This document shows positions 1 to 5,243 of a DNA stretch of 7,596 bases, piece by piece. The stretch's first letter is position 1. Each line of letters starts with the position of its first letter. The notes beneath the pieces are model-generated. The model saw only the letters and a list, made by a program, of their open reading frames with translations. It was not told where the DNA came from and searched no databases. The stretch is from JBFGFG01 sp041627475 (GTDB lineage Bacteria > Actinomycetota > Nitriliruptoria > Nitriliruptorales > Nitriliruptoraceae), in the NCBI GenBank assembly GCA_041627475.1, contig JBFKQZ010000152.1:1-7596 (forward strand), in the 5' to 3' direction. The position numbers and the translations under genes are program-made.

Positions 1-792
1 GCGGCGCAGGCCGAGCGAGACGCCAGCGAGGAGGAGCAGACCAGCCGCGGTCAGGGCCGCGCCCGAGCTGTCGGTCGCCAGACCGGCGGTGCCGGCGGGC
101 ACGCCGTCGGGGCTCGAGTGCAGGTCGCTGATCGTCTGGACGACCAGGTCGAAGGTGGACGGGTCGGCAGCCGGGTCACCGATCGCGTAGACGATGGTGT
201 TGGCGCCCTCTGCGAGGCCGAAGCCGGCGACCGAGATGACCTCGGTGTCGGTGCCCGCGGCGTTGACGGCGACGTCGTAGTCACCGGCCGGGACGTCGAC
301 GGTGCCCTCGTTCGGGTTGGTCACGCCCTCGAAGATCGGGCTGCCACCGGCGAGGATGTCCACGGCGCCGGCAGCGGCGGTGTGGCGGACGGTCAGACGG
401 GCCTCGCCCGCGGCGACCTCAGAGACGTCGTTGACGAACACGCTGGCGGCCGGCGAGCCGTCCTCGGCGAGGTGGGCGACGATCGACGCGTTGATGCCAC
501 CGGGCACCTCGACGCCGGGCGCGCTGATCGGCGGAGTGGCGTTGTCCGGGTCGGCGTCAGCGACGAAGACCTCGATGTCGTACGTGCCGGCCGGCAGGGT
601 CAGGGGGCCAGCGACGGTGCCGGGCTCGAAGTCCTCGAGGGTCAGGTCGCCGTTGACGTAGACGTCGACCGTGAGACCCGGGACGCCGTGGACCACGGAG
701 ACCTGGGACTCGTGGCCGTCGGCCAGGGCGACGCCGGGAAGCGCGAGCAGGGCCGCGGACGCGACCGCGGTGATGGTCTTCTTGAAGCGCAC
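1..792 (-). CDS. Secreted DUF4397-domain protein with C-terminal membrane segment (3' end beyond window)
   Basis: The reverse strand is open for 264 codons from a GTG at 792 to the window edge, with no stop seen. Residues 1-24 form a signal peptide: basic RFKK, a hydrophobic stretch, then cleavage after ALA at 24. The mature part holds two similar beta-rich modules at about 31-78 and 132-178, each with a VDV/VDI strand, a GTV turn and a (L/V)PAG-Y-D closing motif. This is the DUF4397 pattern, also seen in cell-surface proteins. Residues 245-262 are a hydrophobic helix followed by Arg-Arg, so the protein is probably membrane- or wall-anchored facing outward. The GTG start has GAGGGAGAG about 6 nt upstream. 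An in-frame ATG at 807 has no comparable site and would lengthen the signal peptide by five residues. The family's biochemical function is unknown. Family call is firm; function is not inferred. Confidence 0.85.
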   Translation of the reverse strand, partial: MRFKKTITAVASAALLALPGVALADGHESQVSVVHGVPGLTVDVYVNGDLTLEDFEPGTVAGPLTLPAGTYDIEVFVADADPDNATPPISAPGVEVPGGINASIVAHLAEDGSPAASVFVNDVSEVAAGEARLTVRHTAAAGAVDILAGGSPIFEGVTNPNEGTVDVPAGDYDVAVNAAGTDTEVISVAGFGLAEGANTIVYAIGDPAADPSTFDLVVQTISDLHSSPDGVPAGTAGLATDSSGAALTAAGLLLLAGVSLGLRR

Positions 793-840
793 GATGCTCT
801 CCCTCATCTCGGGTGTGATGTGTTGCGTGCACCAGTACTT

Positions 841-872
841 CGTTCGAATTCATTCTTTTGGATTCATACTTC
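841..872 (-). promoter_or_regulatory. Low-GC island, probable promoter region of the DUF4397 gene
   Basis: The 30 bases 841-870 contain only about 33% G+C in a window of roughly 70%. On the minus strand they include TATGAA and GAATGAAT stretches, about 50-70 bp upstream of the GTG at 792. ATTCAT occurs twice on the plus strand, at 849-854 and 862-867. No convincing -35 element could be paired with a -10, so this is a location call only. The bases from 873 to about 967 show nothing I can interpret. Confidence 0.35.
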
Positions 873-967
873 CGGACAGTGTGCGAGGAACGGCTGCCGT
901 CGGCCGATCAGACGCTGCAGGCGACCAGCGAGAGCGGGCAGTCCGCGCGCGGACGGCAGGCGCCGGT

Positions 968-997
968 GTGCCACCTCCGGACGCTCTCGGCTACGAT
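968..997 (+). promoter_or_regulatory. Possible sigma-70-type promoter for the tRNA pair
   Basis: GTGCCA (968-973; 4 of 6 matches to TTGACA) and TACGAT (992-997; fits TANNNT) are separated by 18 bp. Transcription would start near 1004, leaving about 23 nt of leader before tRNA-Ser. The match was found by eye and could be chance. Confidence 0.35.
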
Positions 998-1026
998 TCG
1001 CGACCGCGCCGCGCACGTGGTGCGAT

Positions 1027-1117
1027 GGAGGCATCGCCTAGTCAGGTCTATGGCGCGGGATTGCTAATCCCGTTGGGTCGTTATCGGCCCTCGAGGGTTC
1101 AAATCCCTCTGCCTCCG
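1027..1117 (+). tRNA. tRNA-Ser(GCT)
   Basis: This is a 91-nt cloverleaf. The acceptor pairs GGAGGCA (1027-1033) with TGCCTCC (1110-1116), followed by discriminator G1117. The anticodon stem CGGGA/TCCCG closes the loop TTGCTAA (1061-1067), giving anticodon GCT at 1063-1065, which reads AGC and AGU. A long variable arm (GGGTCG/CGGCCC around TTAT) marks a class II tRNA, as expected for serine. The T arm is GAGGG-TTCAAAT-CCCTC. CCA is not encoded. It is probably co-transcribed with the tRNA-Arg 40 bp downstream. Confidence 0.97.
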
Positions 1118-1157
1118 CGGGCCTGGCCCCACAAGGGCGAGGCACACCCAAAGGCAA

Positions 1158-1231
1158 GCGCTCGTAGCTCAGCTGGATAGAGCATCTGACTACGGATCAG
1201 AAGGTCGGGGGTTCGAATCCCTCCGAGCGCG
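1158..1231 (+). tRNA. tRNA-Arg(ACG)
   Basis: This is a 74-nt cloverleaf. The acceptor pairs GCGCTCG (1158-1164) with CGAGCGC (1224-1230), with discriminator G1231 and no encoded CCA. The anticodon stem TCTGA/TCAGA closes the loop CTACGGA (1190-1196), giving anticodon ACG at 1192-1194. A34 in this tRNA is normally deaminated to inosine by TadA, so one tRNA reads CGU, CGC and CGA. The D arm has AGCTCAGCTGGATAGAGC and the T arm GGGGGTTCGAATCCCTC, both standard. A terminator stem follows after only 6 nt. Confidence 0.97.
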
Positions 1232-1237
1232 CCCCAC

Positions 1238-1267
1238 ACGAGACCCCCGCTCCGGCGGGGGTCTCGT
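1238..1267 (+). terminator. Strong stem-loop terminator after the tRNA pair
   Basis: A perfect 13-bp stem (1238-1250 with 1255-1267) closes a TCCG tetraloop and includes a CCCCCGC/GCGGGGG core. There is no T tract after it; CGTGCGTCG follows. Stems of this kind are common at actinobacterial operon ends. It sits 6 nt after tRNA-Arg and about 130 bp before the next gene, so it ends the tRNA transcript. Confidence 0.8.
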
Positions 1268-1400
1268 CGTGCGTCGGGGATCTAGTGCCCCCGGGCCCGG
1301 TGCCAACGGTCCCGTGGTCAGGGGAATCGGTCATCCGGGAGGATGGACGGCACCCGGTCGGCTGTGGGCATCGTGGACCCGGTCGGACGTGGGGGGCCGC

Positions 1401-1757
1401 GTGGAGCAGGTGCGCATCCTCGTCGAGGGCGAGGTCCGTGACCACGAGGAGCACGCGCTGCTCGCGAAGCGGATCCAGGCCTTCGTCGAGCAGTACGAGC
1501 CCGACACCCTGGTCTGGGAGGTCTTCGCCGACCCGCTGACCGGCCACGTCGTGTGGCACGAGGTGCACCGGTCCGCCGACGCGTACCTGTTCCACGCGGA
1601 CAACATGGAGCAGCAGCGCTTCTTCGACGAGTTCGTCCGGCAGACCCGGCTGTCCGGCGTCACGGTGCTGTCACCAGTGACCGACGACCGCGTCTGGCAG
1701 CGACTGCGGTCCTTCCACGCCGACTTCCTCGTGCCACTGGCCGGCGTGCACCGCTGA
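1401..1757 (+). CDS. Small protein of the antibiotic biosynthesis monooxygenase (ABM) fold, putative quinol monooxygenase-like
   Basis: This encodes 118 aa from a GTG at 1401, with GGGGGG about 4 nt upstream. The frame is open back to 1269, but that GTG abuts the tRNA terminator and the extra 44 residues are low-complexity Gly/Pro/Arg/Trp, so the shorter form is preferred. The layout suits a single dimeric alpha+beta-barrel domain. It has an N-terminal strand (VRILVEGEV), a helix at 16-31, a strand pair at 37-57 (LVWEVFADPLTG, VVWHEVHRS), a helix at 58-82 with H65 and QQRFFDEF as in the family's H...HF..F segment, then a strand at 86-93. The C-terminal tail (95-118) is longer than usual. Such proteins are cytoplasmic; some oxidise quinols or polyketides without cofactor, and others have no known activity. 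No catalytic residue is evident. A second ABM-fold gene converges on it. Confidence 0.7.
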   Translation: MEQVRILVEGEVRDHEEHALLAKRIQAFVEQYEPDTLVWEVFADPLTGHVVWHEVHRSADAYLFHADNMEQQRFFDEFVRQTRLSGVTVLSPVTDDRVWQRLRSFHADFLVPLAGVHR

Positions 1758-1776
1758 GCCCTGCCTCGGGCAGGGT
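1758..1776. terminator. Bidirectional hairpin between convergent ABM-fold genes
   Basis: CCCTGCC (1759-1765) pairs with GGCAGGG (1769-1775) around a TCG loop, and a G-T wobble (1758/1776) extends the stem. It lies in the 44-bp gap between the convergent stops at 1757 and 1802, so it could end transcripts from both sides. There is no U tract. The stem is short (7-8 bp). Confidence 0.55.
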
Positions 1777-1801
1777 CGGCACGGTCCGCTCCCGGCGGTG
1801 G

Positions 1802-2122
1802 TCAGGCGATGCGGTGGACGCGCTCGACGCTCAGGCCACCGTCGGCGAGCAGGTCACCAGCGCGTGACCGGAAGTCCTGGATGTGGCGACTGCCACCATG
1901 TGCGTCCAGCTGTGCGGCGCTCTCCCAGTTCTCGTAGAAGAAGAAGTGCCCGGGCTGGCTGATGCTCTCGTGGAGGTCGTAGTTGACGCAGCCGTCCTCC
2001 TGCCGCGTCGGCTCGACGAGCGCGGTGAGCGCTTCCCGGAGTGCGTCCGCCCTGCCCGGCGCCGCCTGCATCGAGGCGATGACCGTCACGAGGTCGGGGT
2101 TGTCGTCGGTCGGCGTGGTCAT
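1802..2122 (-). CDS. Putative quinol monooxygenase (ABM domain, YgiN-like)
   Basis: This encodes 106 aa, a typical length for single-domain ABM proteins. The ATG at 2122 has GGAG 7 nt upstream. The canonical pattern is clear: strand LVTVIASM (11-18), a helix from PGRADALREALTALVEPTR (22-40), EDGCVNYDLHES (42-53), PGHFFFYENWES (57-68), AAQLDAHGGSRHIQDF (69-84) and a closing strand LSVERVHRI. The EPTR..-GC--YDLH, E-W and H...H--F elements match the YgiN-like quinol monooxygenase branch closely. Those enzymes oxidise quinols in the cytoplasm as dimers, but many relatives have untested substrates, so the specific activity is inferred. It is transcribed divergently from the thioredoxin-fold/FNT operon and convergently with the other ABM-fold gene. 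Family call is firm. Confidence 0.88.
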   Translation of the reverse strand: MTTPTDDNPDLVTVIASMQAAPGRADALREALTALVEPTRQEDGCVNYDLHESISQPGHFFFYENWESAAQLDAHGGSRHIQDFRSRAGDLLADGGLSVERVHRIA

Positions 2123-2164
2123 CGGTCAGCTCCGTCGGGTCGATCGAGGTCGAACGTCCCACCG

Positions 2165-2193
2165 ACCCTAGGCCCGCACCCGACAGCGGTTCC
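2165..2193 (-). promoter_or_regulatory. Possible promoter of the YgiN-like gene
   Basis: Read on the minus strand, GGAACC (2193-2188) and TAGGGT (2170-2165) are separated by 17 bp. TAGGGT fits the actinobacterial TANNNT -10. The -35 resembles an ECF-type GGAAC rather than TTGACA, but the -10 is not ECF-like, so the holoenzyme is uncertain. The implied leader is about 35 nt. Confidence 0.35.
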
Positions 2194-2269
2194 GGGGCGA
2201 TGTCGAGGACCGTCGGTCGGCAGCCCCCGGTTACCTTGCCCCTCTCGTCCCCGACCGAAGTGCCGCCTC

Positions 2270-2854
2270 GTGCCCGACCTCGTCCAGGCCGTCGACGGCG
2301 ACCGCGACCACGTCCGCGGCGCGCTGGACGCGCCCGTGCAGCTGGTGGAGTACGCCGACTTCGAGTGCGGGGTCTGTGCCGATGCCCGTGCGGTCGTCGA
2401 CGAGGCCCGCGAGGCGATGGGCGAGCGACTGGTCGTCGTCTATCGCCACCTGCCGGTCCCACGCAGCCACCCGCGCGCGGTGGCCGCCGCGCTGGTCGCC
2501 GAGGCGGCGGCCGCACAGGGCAAGTTCTGGGAGATGCACGACCGGCTGTTCGACAACCAGGACCGCCTGACCCGCGAGGACCTGCTCGAGCACGCCGACG
2601 CACTCGGCCTCGACGTCGAGGAGGTCGCGGCCGTGCTCGACGAGGAGCGTGCAGCCGAGCGGATCGAGGAGGACGTCGACACCGCCCTGCGCAGCGGCGT
2701 CACCGGCACGCCCGGCTTCTTCGTCAACGGCAAGCTCGTCGTCGACGGCTGGGACGACGGCCGACTCCTCGAGGTCCTGCGCGCTGCCGCGGGCGACGAC
2801 GCCGACGGGACGGACGGCGAGGGCGACGACGGCGACGAGGGCGACGCGGCATGA
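2270..2854 (+). CDS. Cytoplasmic DsbA-like thioredoxin-fold oxidoreductase with acidic tail
   Basis: This encodes 194 aa from a GTG at 2270. The frame upstream is not protein-like, and the only nearby ribosome site is a weak GAAG. Residues 14-26 (HVRG..DAPVQLVEY) lead into DFEC-GVC, so the redox pair is C33-x-x-C36 with dipeptide Gly-Val rather than the usual Pro-Tyr. The helical insert is at about 64-140 and includes KFWEMHD (85-91), a hallmark of the family. TGTPGFFVNG (145-154) supplies cis-Pro148. There is no signal peptide or membrane helix, so it probably acts in the cytoplasm. It resembles the thioredoxin domain fused to NhaA antiporters in some actinobacteria (recalled, not searched). 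Residues 176-192 are almost all Asp, Glu and Gly. The stop overlaps the next start by 4 bp, implying translational coupling with the FNT protein. Confidence 0.87.
   Translation: MPDLVQAVDGDRDHVRGALDAPVQLVEYADFECGVCADARAVVDEAREAMGERLVVVYRHLPVPRSHPRAVAAALVAEAAAAQGKFWEMHDRLFDNQDRLTREDLLEHADALGLDVEEVAAVLDEERAAERIEEDVDTALRSGVTGTPGFFVNGKLVVDGWDDGRLLEVLRAAAGDDADGTDGEGDDGDEGDAA
2822..2848 (+). repeat. Three 9-bp tandem repeats encoding the acidic tail
   Basis: GGCGACGAC (2822-2830), GGCGACGAG (2831-2839) and GGCGACGCG (2840-2848) are in-frame near-copies that differ only in the last two bases. They encode Gly-Asp-Asp, Gly-Asp-Glu and Gly-Asp-Ala. They end 2 bp before the FNT start codon, so copy-number change would vary the tail length without shifting the frame. 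Confidence 0.75.
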
Positions 2855-3846
2855 GCGACGGCGACCTCGCATCACGGATCGACCAGCGCATCCGCCGGTC
2901 GGTCATCACCGGTGACAGCGGGTCCGGCGACCGTTCCGGCTCGGGCGCGCCGGCCGGCGGCCACGCCGTCGCCGACCTGTTCAGCGCCGACGAGATCTTC
3001 CGGCGCCTGTCGGCCACGGCCGACGAGGAGTTCCGTCGCACGCCCCGGATGCTGTGGTTCTCGGGGCTCGCCGCGGGTGTGTCGATCGGCCTGACCTTCC
3101 TCGCCCGCATGGCGATGACCGCCGCGACCGGGTCCGAGGGCGTGTTCCCCGGCGACCTGCTCTACCCCATCGGCTTCGTCGTGGTCGTGCTCGGCCGCTA
3201 CCAGCTGTTCACCGAGAACACGCTGACACCAGTGACGCTGGTGCTGACGCGCATCGCCAGCATCCCGGCGCTGCTGCGCCTGTGGGGGGTCGTCCTCGCA
3301 GCAAACCTCGTCGGCGCCGGTGGCCTGGCGCTGCTGCTGTCCGCACCCGGGCTGCTCGACGAGGAGCAGCTCGCCGTCGGACGTGAGATCGCGGCCCACG
3401 CCGTCGAGGTCCCCTCCGGTGGGCTCTTCCTCAAGGCGGTCGTGGCCGGGACGATCGTGGCGTCGATGGTCTGGCTGACCCACGCCGTGCGCGAGGGCAT
3501 CTCGCGCATCGTCGTGGTCTACCTGCTGATGCTGCTGATCCCCACGGCCGACCTCTTCCACTGCATCACGGGCTTCTGCGAGGTCGTGTTCGGCGTCGTG
3601 CAGGGAGAGGCCACACTGCTCGAGGCCCTGCGGTTCCTCGCCGTGGTGGTCAGCGGCAACGTGCTCGGCGGCGTGCTCCTGGTCGCGACGATCAACTACG
3701 GCCAGACCGTGGAGCGCCGCTTCCCGGACCGCGACTGCAGCCTGCTGCAGCTGTCGTGGCGCGAGTTCTTCCTCGGCCACCACGAGGGACGCCAGCCCGG
3801 CGACGTCGTCGCGCCGGAGCTGACCGGTCCGACCGGCGACGCCTGA
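2851..3846 (+). CDS. FNT (formate/nitrite transporter) family membrane protein, YfdC type
   Basis: This encodes 331 aa. The ATG at 2851 overlaps the upstream stop (ATGA). A hydrophilic Gly/Ser-rich N-terminus (1-42) precedes FSADEIFRRLSATADEEF (44-61) and six hydrophobic segments at about 66-90, 104-121, 137-165, 190-210, 218-252 (broken) and 260-283. LGRYQLFTENTLTPV (114-128) and LLRLWGVVLAANLVG (141-155) match E. coli YfdC as I recall it, rather than FocA or NirC. FNT proteins are pentameric channels for small monovalent acids; YfdC's substrate is not established, so none is assigned. The pore histidine is His237 in DLFHCITGFCEVV. C238 and C243 flank it, and C296 lies in the cytoplasmic tail. 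The coupled thioredoxin-fold gene makes these cysteines notable. The stop lies 3 bp from the convergent yaaA stop, with no terminator between. Confidence 0.9.
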   Translation: MSDGDLASRIDQRIRRSVITGDSGSGDRSGSGAPAGGHAVADLFSADEIFRRLSATADEEFRRTPRMLWFSGLAAGVSIGLTFLARMAMTAATGSEGVFPGDLLYPIGFVVVVLGRYQLFTENTLTPVTLVLTRIASIPALLRLWGVVLAANLVGAGGLALLLSAPGLLDEEQLAVGREIAAHAVEVPSGGLFLKAVVAGTIVASMVWLTHAVREGISRIVVVYLLMLLIPTADLFHCITGFCEVVFGVVQGEATLLEALRFLAVVVSGNVLGGVLLVATINYGQTVERRFPDRDCSLLQLSWREFFLGHHEGRQPGDVVAPELTGPTGDA

Positions 3847-3849
3847 ACC

Positions 3850-4638
3850 TCAGCTGCGGTCGTGGGTCCGCACGAACGTGGGCTCGTCGTCGGTCGAGCG
3901 CTCGGGGTCGTAGCGGTAGCCGTCGAGGTCGAACTCGGTCAGCCCCGTGTAGGTCCGGACCCGCTCGCGGACGATCCAGCCGGCCATCGCCCCGCGGGCC
4001 TGCTTGGCCCAGAAGGCGATGACGCGGAACGAGCCGTCCTTGGCCTCGTCGAGGAACCGTGGCGTGATCACGCGACCGTCGAGCTTCTTCTCGTCGACCG
4101 ACGAGAAGTACTCGTTCGACGCGAGGTTGACGAATCCGGCCGGGCCGGGGCTGTCGGCGAGGTCAGCGTTGAGCTGCTCGGTGATGCGGTCGCCCCAGAA
4201 GTCGTACAGCCGGTCGCCGCGCTCGGTGCGCAGCTTCGTGCCCATCTCGAGCCGGTAGGGCTGCATGAGGTCGAGCGGCCGCAGGACGCCGTAGAGTCCC
4301 GACAGGATCCGGACGGTCTTGTTGGCCTCGGTGAAGTCGCGCTCGCCGAAGGTCCCGATCGCGTCCATGCCGGTGTAGACGTCGCCGGCGAACGCGAGCA
4401 CGGCGGGCCGGGCGTTCTCCGGCGTGAACGGCGTGGTGAAGTCCTGGTAGCGCTCGACGTTGAGGACGGCGAGGTCCTCGCTGATGTCCATCAGCTCGCG
4501 GACCTCGGCGACGGACTTGTCGCGCAGGACCCCGATCAGCTGCTCGGCCTGGTCGAGCATGCGTGGCTCGGTGGCCTTCTTCGTCGGCAGCTTCGACTCG
4601 TAGTCCAGCGACTTCGCCGGCGACAGCAGCGTCAGCAT
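3850..4638 (-). CDS. yaaA: Peroxide stress protein YaaA (DUF328/UPF0246)
   Basis: This encodes 262 aa, against about 258 for E. coli YaaA, and is collinear throughout. Diagnostic blocks are LTLLSPAKSLDYES (2-15), FTPENARPAVLAFAGDVYTG (71-90), ILSGLYGVLRPLDLMQPYRL (111-130), LYDFWGDRIT (144-153), NLASNEYFSSV (171-181) and AFWAKQARG (209-217). In E. coli the gene belongs to the OxyR regulon and limits intracellular iron and oxidative DNA damage during peroxide stress; the protein binds DNA. No transmembrane or secretion signals are present, so it is cytosolic. The ATG at 4638 has GGAG about 11 nt upstream, and the MLxLxSPAK N-terminus is universal in the family, so this start is secure. The gene is divergent from the VOC gene and convergent with the FNT gene. 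No OxyR-type site is recognisable. Confidence 0.96.
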   Translation of the reverse strand: MLTLLSPAKSLDYESKLPTKKATEPRMLDQAEQLIGVLRDKSVAEVRELMDISEDLAVLNVERYQDFTTPFTPENARPAVLAFAGDVYTGMDAIGTFGERDFTEANKTVRILSGLYGVLRPLDLMQPYRLEMGTKLRTERGDRLYDFWGDRITEQLNADLADSPGPAGFVNLASNEYFSSVDEKKLDGRVITPRFLDEAKDGSFRVIAFWAKQARGAMAGWIVRERVRTYTGLTEFDLDGYRYDPERSTDDEPTFVRTHDRS

Positions 4639-4668
4639 GGGTGCTTCGTCTCCACGATCGGCGTCCAG

Positions 4669-4680
4669 GGAGGGCCCTCC
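4669..4680. repeat. 12-bp perfect palindrome in the yaaA/VOC divergent promoter region
   Basis: GGAGGGCCCTCC is fully self-complementary and lies 31 bp upstream of the yaaA start. It could be an operator for a dimeric regulator. It is also GC-rich enough to arise by chance in this genome. Confidence 0.3.
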
Positions 4681-4720
4681 ACGGTACGACGCGCGCCGGT
4701 CCGGTGGTCGGTGTCGTGCC

Positions 4721-4726
4721 TAGGGT
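4721..4726 (+). promoter_or_regulatory. Possible -10 element (TAGGGT) of the VOC gene
   Basis: TAGGGT lies 27 bp before the ATG at 4754, placing transcription start near 4733. The same eight bases, CCTAGGGT, form the putative -10 of the YgiN-like gene. No good -35 is present at 17-18 bp. Confidence 0.4.
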
Positions 4727-4753
4727 GGACGCTCGGCGCGGGAGGCGAGGGCC

Positions 4754-5194
4754 ATGGCGAGGAGCTGGCAGCTGACGATCTACTGCAAGGACGCTGCGCC
4801 GCAGATGGCGTTCTGGTGCGAGGTGCTCGGCTACGTCGAGCAGCCCGTTCCGGACGGCTTCGCCACGTGGCAGGACGCGCTGCGGGCGTTCGGCTTCCCC
4901 GAGGACCGCATCTCGCCCGACCAGGCCGGGGCCATCGTGGACCCCGATGGCGTCGGTCCGCGGATCTTCTTCCACCAGGTGCCCGAGGACAAGCCGGACC
5001 AGATGAACCGTCTGCACCTCGACGTCCAGGTCAGCGCGCGTGAGGACAGTGACGAGGTCCGGATGGAGAAGCAGGACGCCGAGGTTGCGCGACTCGAACG
5101 TCTCGGAGCCACGGTCCTGCGGCGGGTCGAGGACATCGGGCAGCACTGGGTCGTCCTGCGCGACCCCGAGGGCAACGAGTTCTGCGTGACCTGA
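4754..5194 (+). CDS. VOC-family (glyoxalase/bleomycin-resistance fold) protein
   Basis: This encodes 146 aa from an ATG at 4754, with GGGAGGCGAGG upstream. One full VOC unit (two beta-alpha-beta-beta-beta modules) is visible. The first module runs from LTIYCKDAAPQMAFWCEVLGY (7-27) to RIFFHQVPE (70-78). The second begins NRLHLDVQV (85-93), continues through the helix DAEVARLERLGATV (108-121) and ends HWVVLRDPEGNEFCV (131-145). The His88 and Glu142 positions match those used for metal binding in the family; a matching first-module ligand is not obvious. The closest look is the Glyoxalase-like (Glyoxalase_6) group common in actinobacteria, whose substrates are mostly unknown. It lies immediately upstream of the TetR/ABC unit, but that unit has its own promoter 4 bp after this stop, so a shared function is only possible. 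No terminator separates them. Confidence 0.9.
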   Translation: MARSWQLTIYCKDAAPQMAFWCEVLGYVEQPVPDGFATWQDALRAFGFPEDRISPDQAGAIVDPDGVGPRIFFHQVPEDKPDQMNRLHLDVQVSAREDSDEVRMEKQDAEVARLERLGATVLRRVEDIGQHWVVLRDPEGNEFCVT

Positions 5195-5197
5195 CCG

Positions 5198-5226
5198 TTG
5201 TACGCGTGTGCAGTCGACTGTACACT
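5198..5226 (+). promoter_or_regulatory. Promoter of the TetR-ABC exporter operon
   Basis: TTGTAC (5198-5203, sharing TTG with the -35 consensus) and TACACT (5221-5226, 4 of 6 to TATAAT) are separated by exactly 17 bp, and transcription would start near 5233. The operator palindrome sits between and over both elements, which is the usual arrangement for steric repression by a TetR dimer. Confidence 0.6.
5206..5225. promoter_or_regulatory. Operator O1: 20-bp palindrome for the TetR repressor
   Basis: GTGTGCAGTC (5206-5215) and GACTGTACAC (5216-5225) are inverted repeats matching at 9 of 10 positions. The arms can be written GTGCAG-TCGA-CTGTAC (5208-5223). Length, symmetry and position directly before a TetR gene, covering spacer and -10, are as expected for a TetR operator. 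Assignment to this repressor is by context. Confidence 0.7.
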
Positions 5227-5227
5227 T

Positions 5228-5243
5228 GTGCAGTTCCCTGCAC
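5228..5243. promoter_or_regulatory. Operator O2: second inverted repeat with the same geometry
   Basis: GTGCAG (5228-5233) and CTGCAC (5238-5243) are perfect inverted half-sites around TTCC. Arm length (6) and centre (4) match O1. The centre (5235.5) is exactly 20 bp from that of O1 (5215.5), about two helical turns. It covers the predicted transcription start. Confidence 0.6.

Noticed and set aside
118..1041. Long plus-strand open frame (307 codons) across the DUF4397 gene and into tRNA-Ser
   Set aside because: It is antisense to a gene with a signal peptide and a recognisable family, is rich in Asp/Arg/Val without domain features, and ends inside a tRNA. It is a frame shadow of high-GC coding DNA.
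1027..1231. tRNA genes as an attachment site for an integrated element
   Set aside because: No integrase gene, no repeated tRNA 3' end elsewhere in the window and no shift in base composition beside the tRNAs.
1291..1300. CCGGGCCCGG palindrome in the 1268-1400 gap
   Set aside because: Ten-base GC-only palindromes are expected by chance at this composition, and it has no fitting position relative to a promoter. I see nothing else clear in that gap.
1883..2269. N-terminal extension of the thioredoxin-fold protein to 323 residues
   Set aside because: The extension is antisense to the YgiN-like gene and crosses its promoter. The thioredoxin domain begins right after the GTG at 2270.
2200..2850. 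N-terminal extension of the FNT protein to 548 residues
   Set aside because: The extra residues are Arg/Gly/Pro-rich, out-of-frame reading of the thioredoxin-fold gene. The ATG at 2851 with the ATGA overlap is the natural start.
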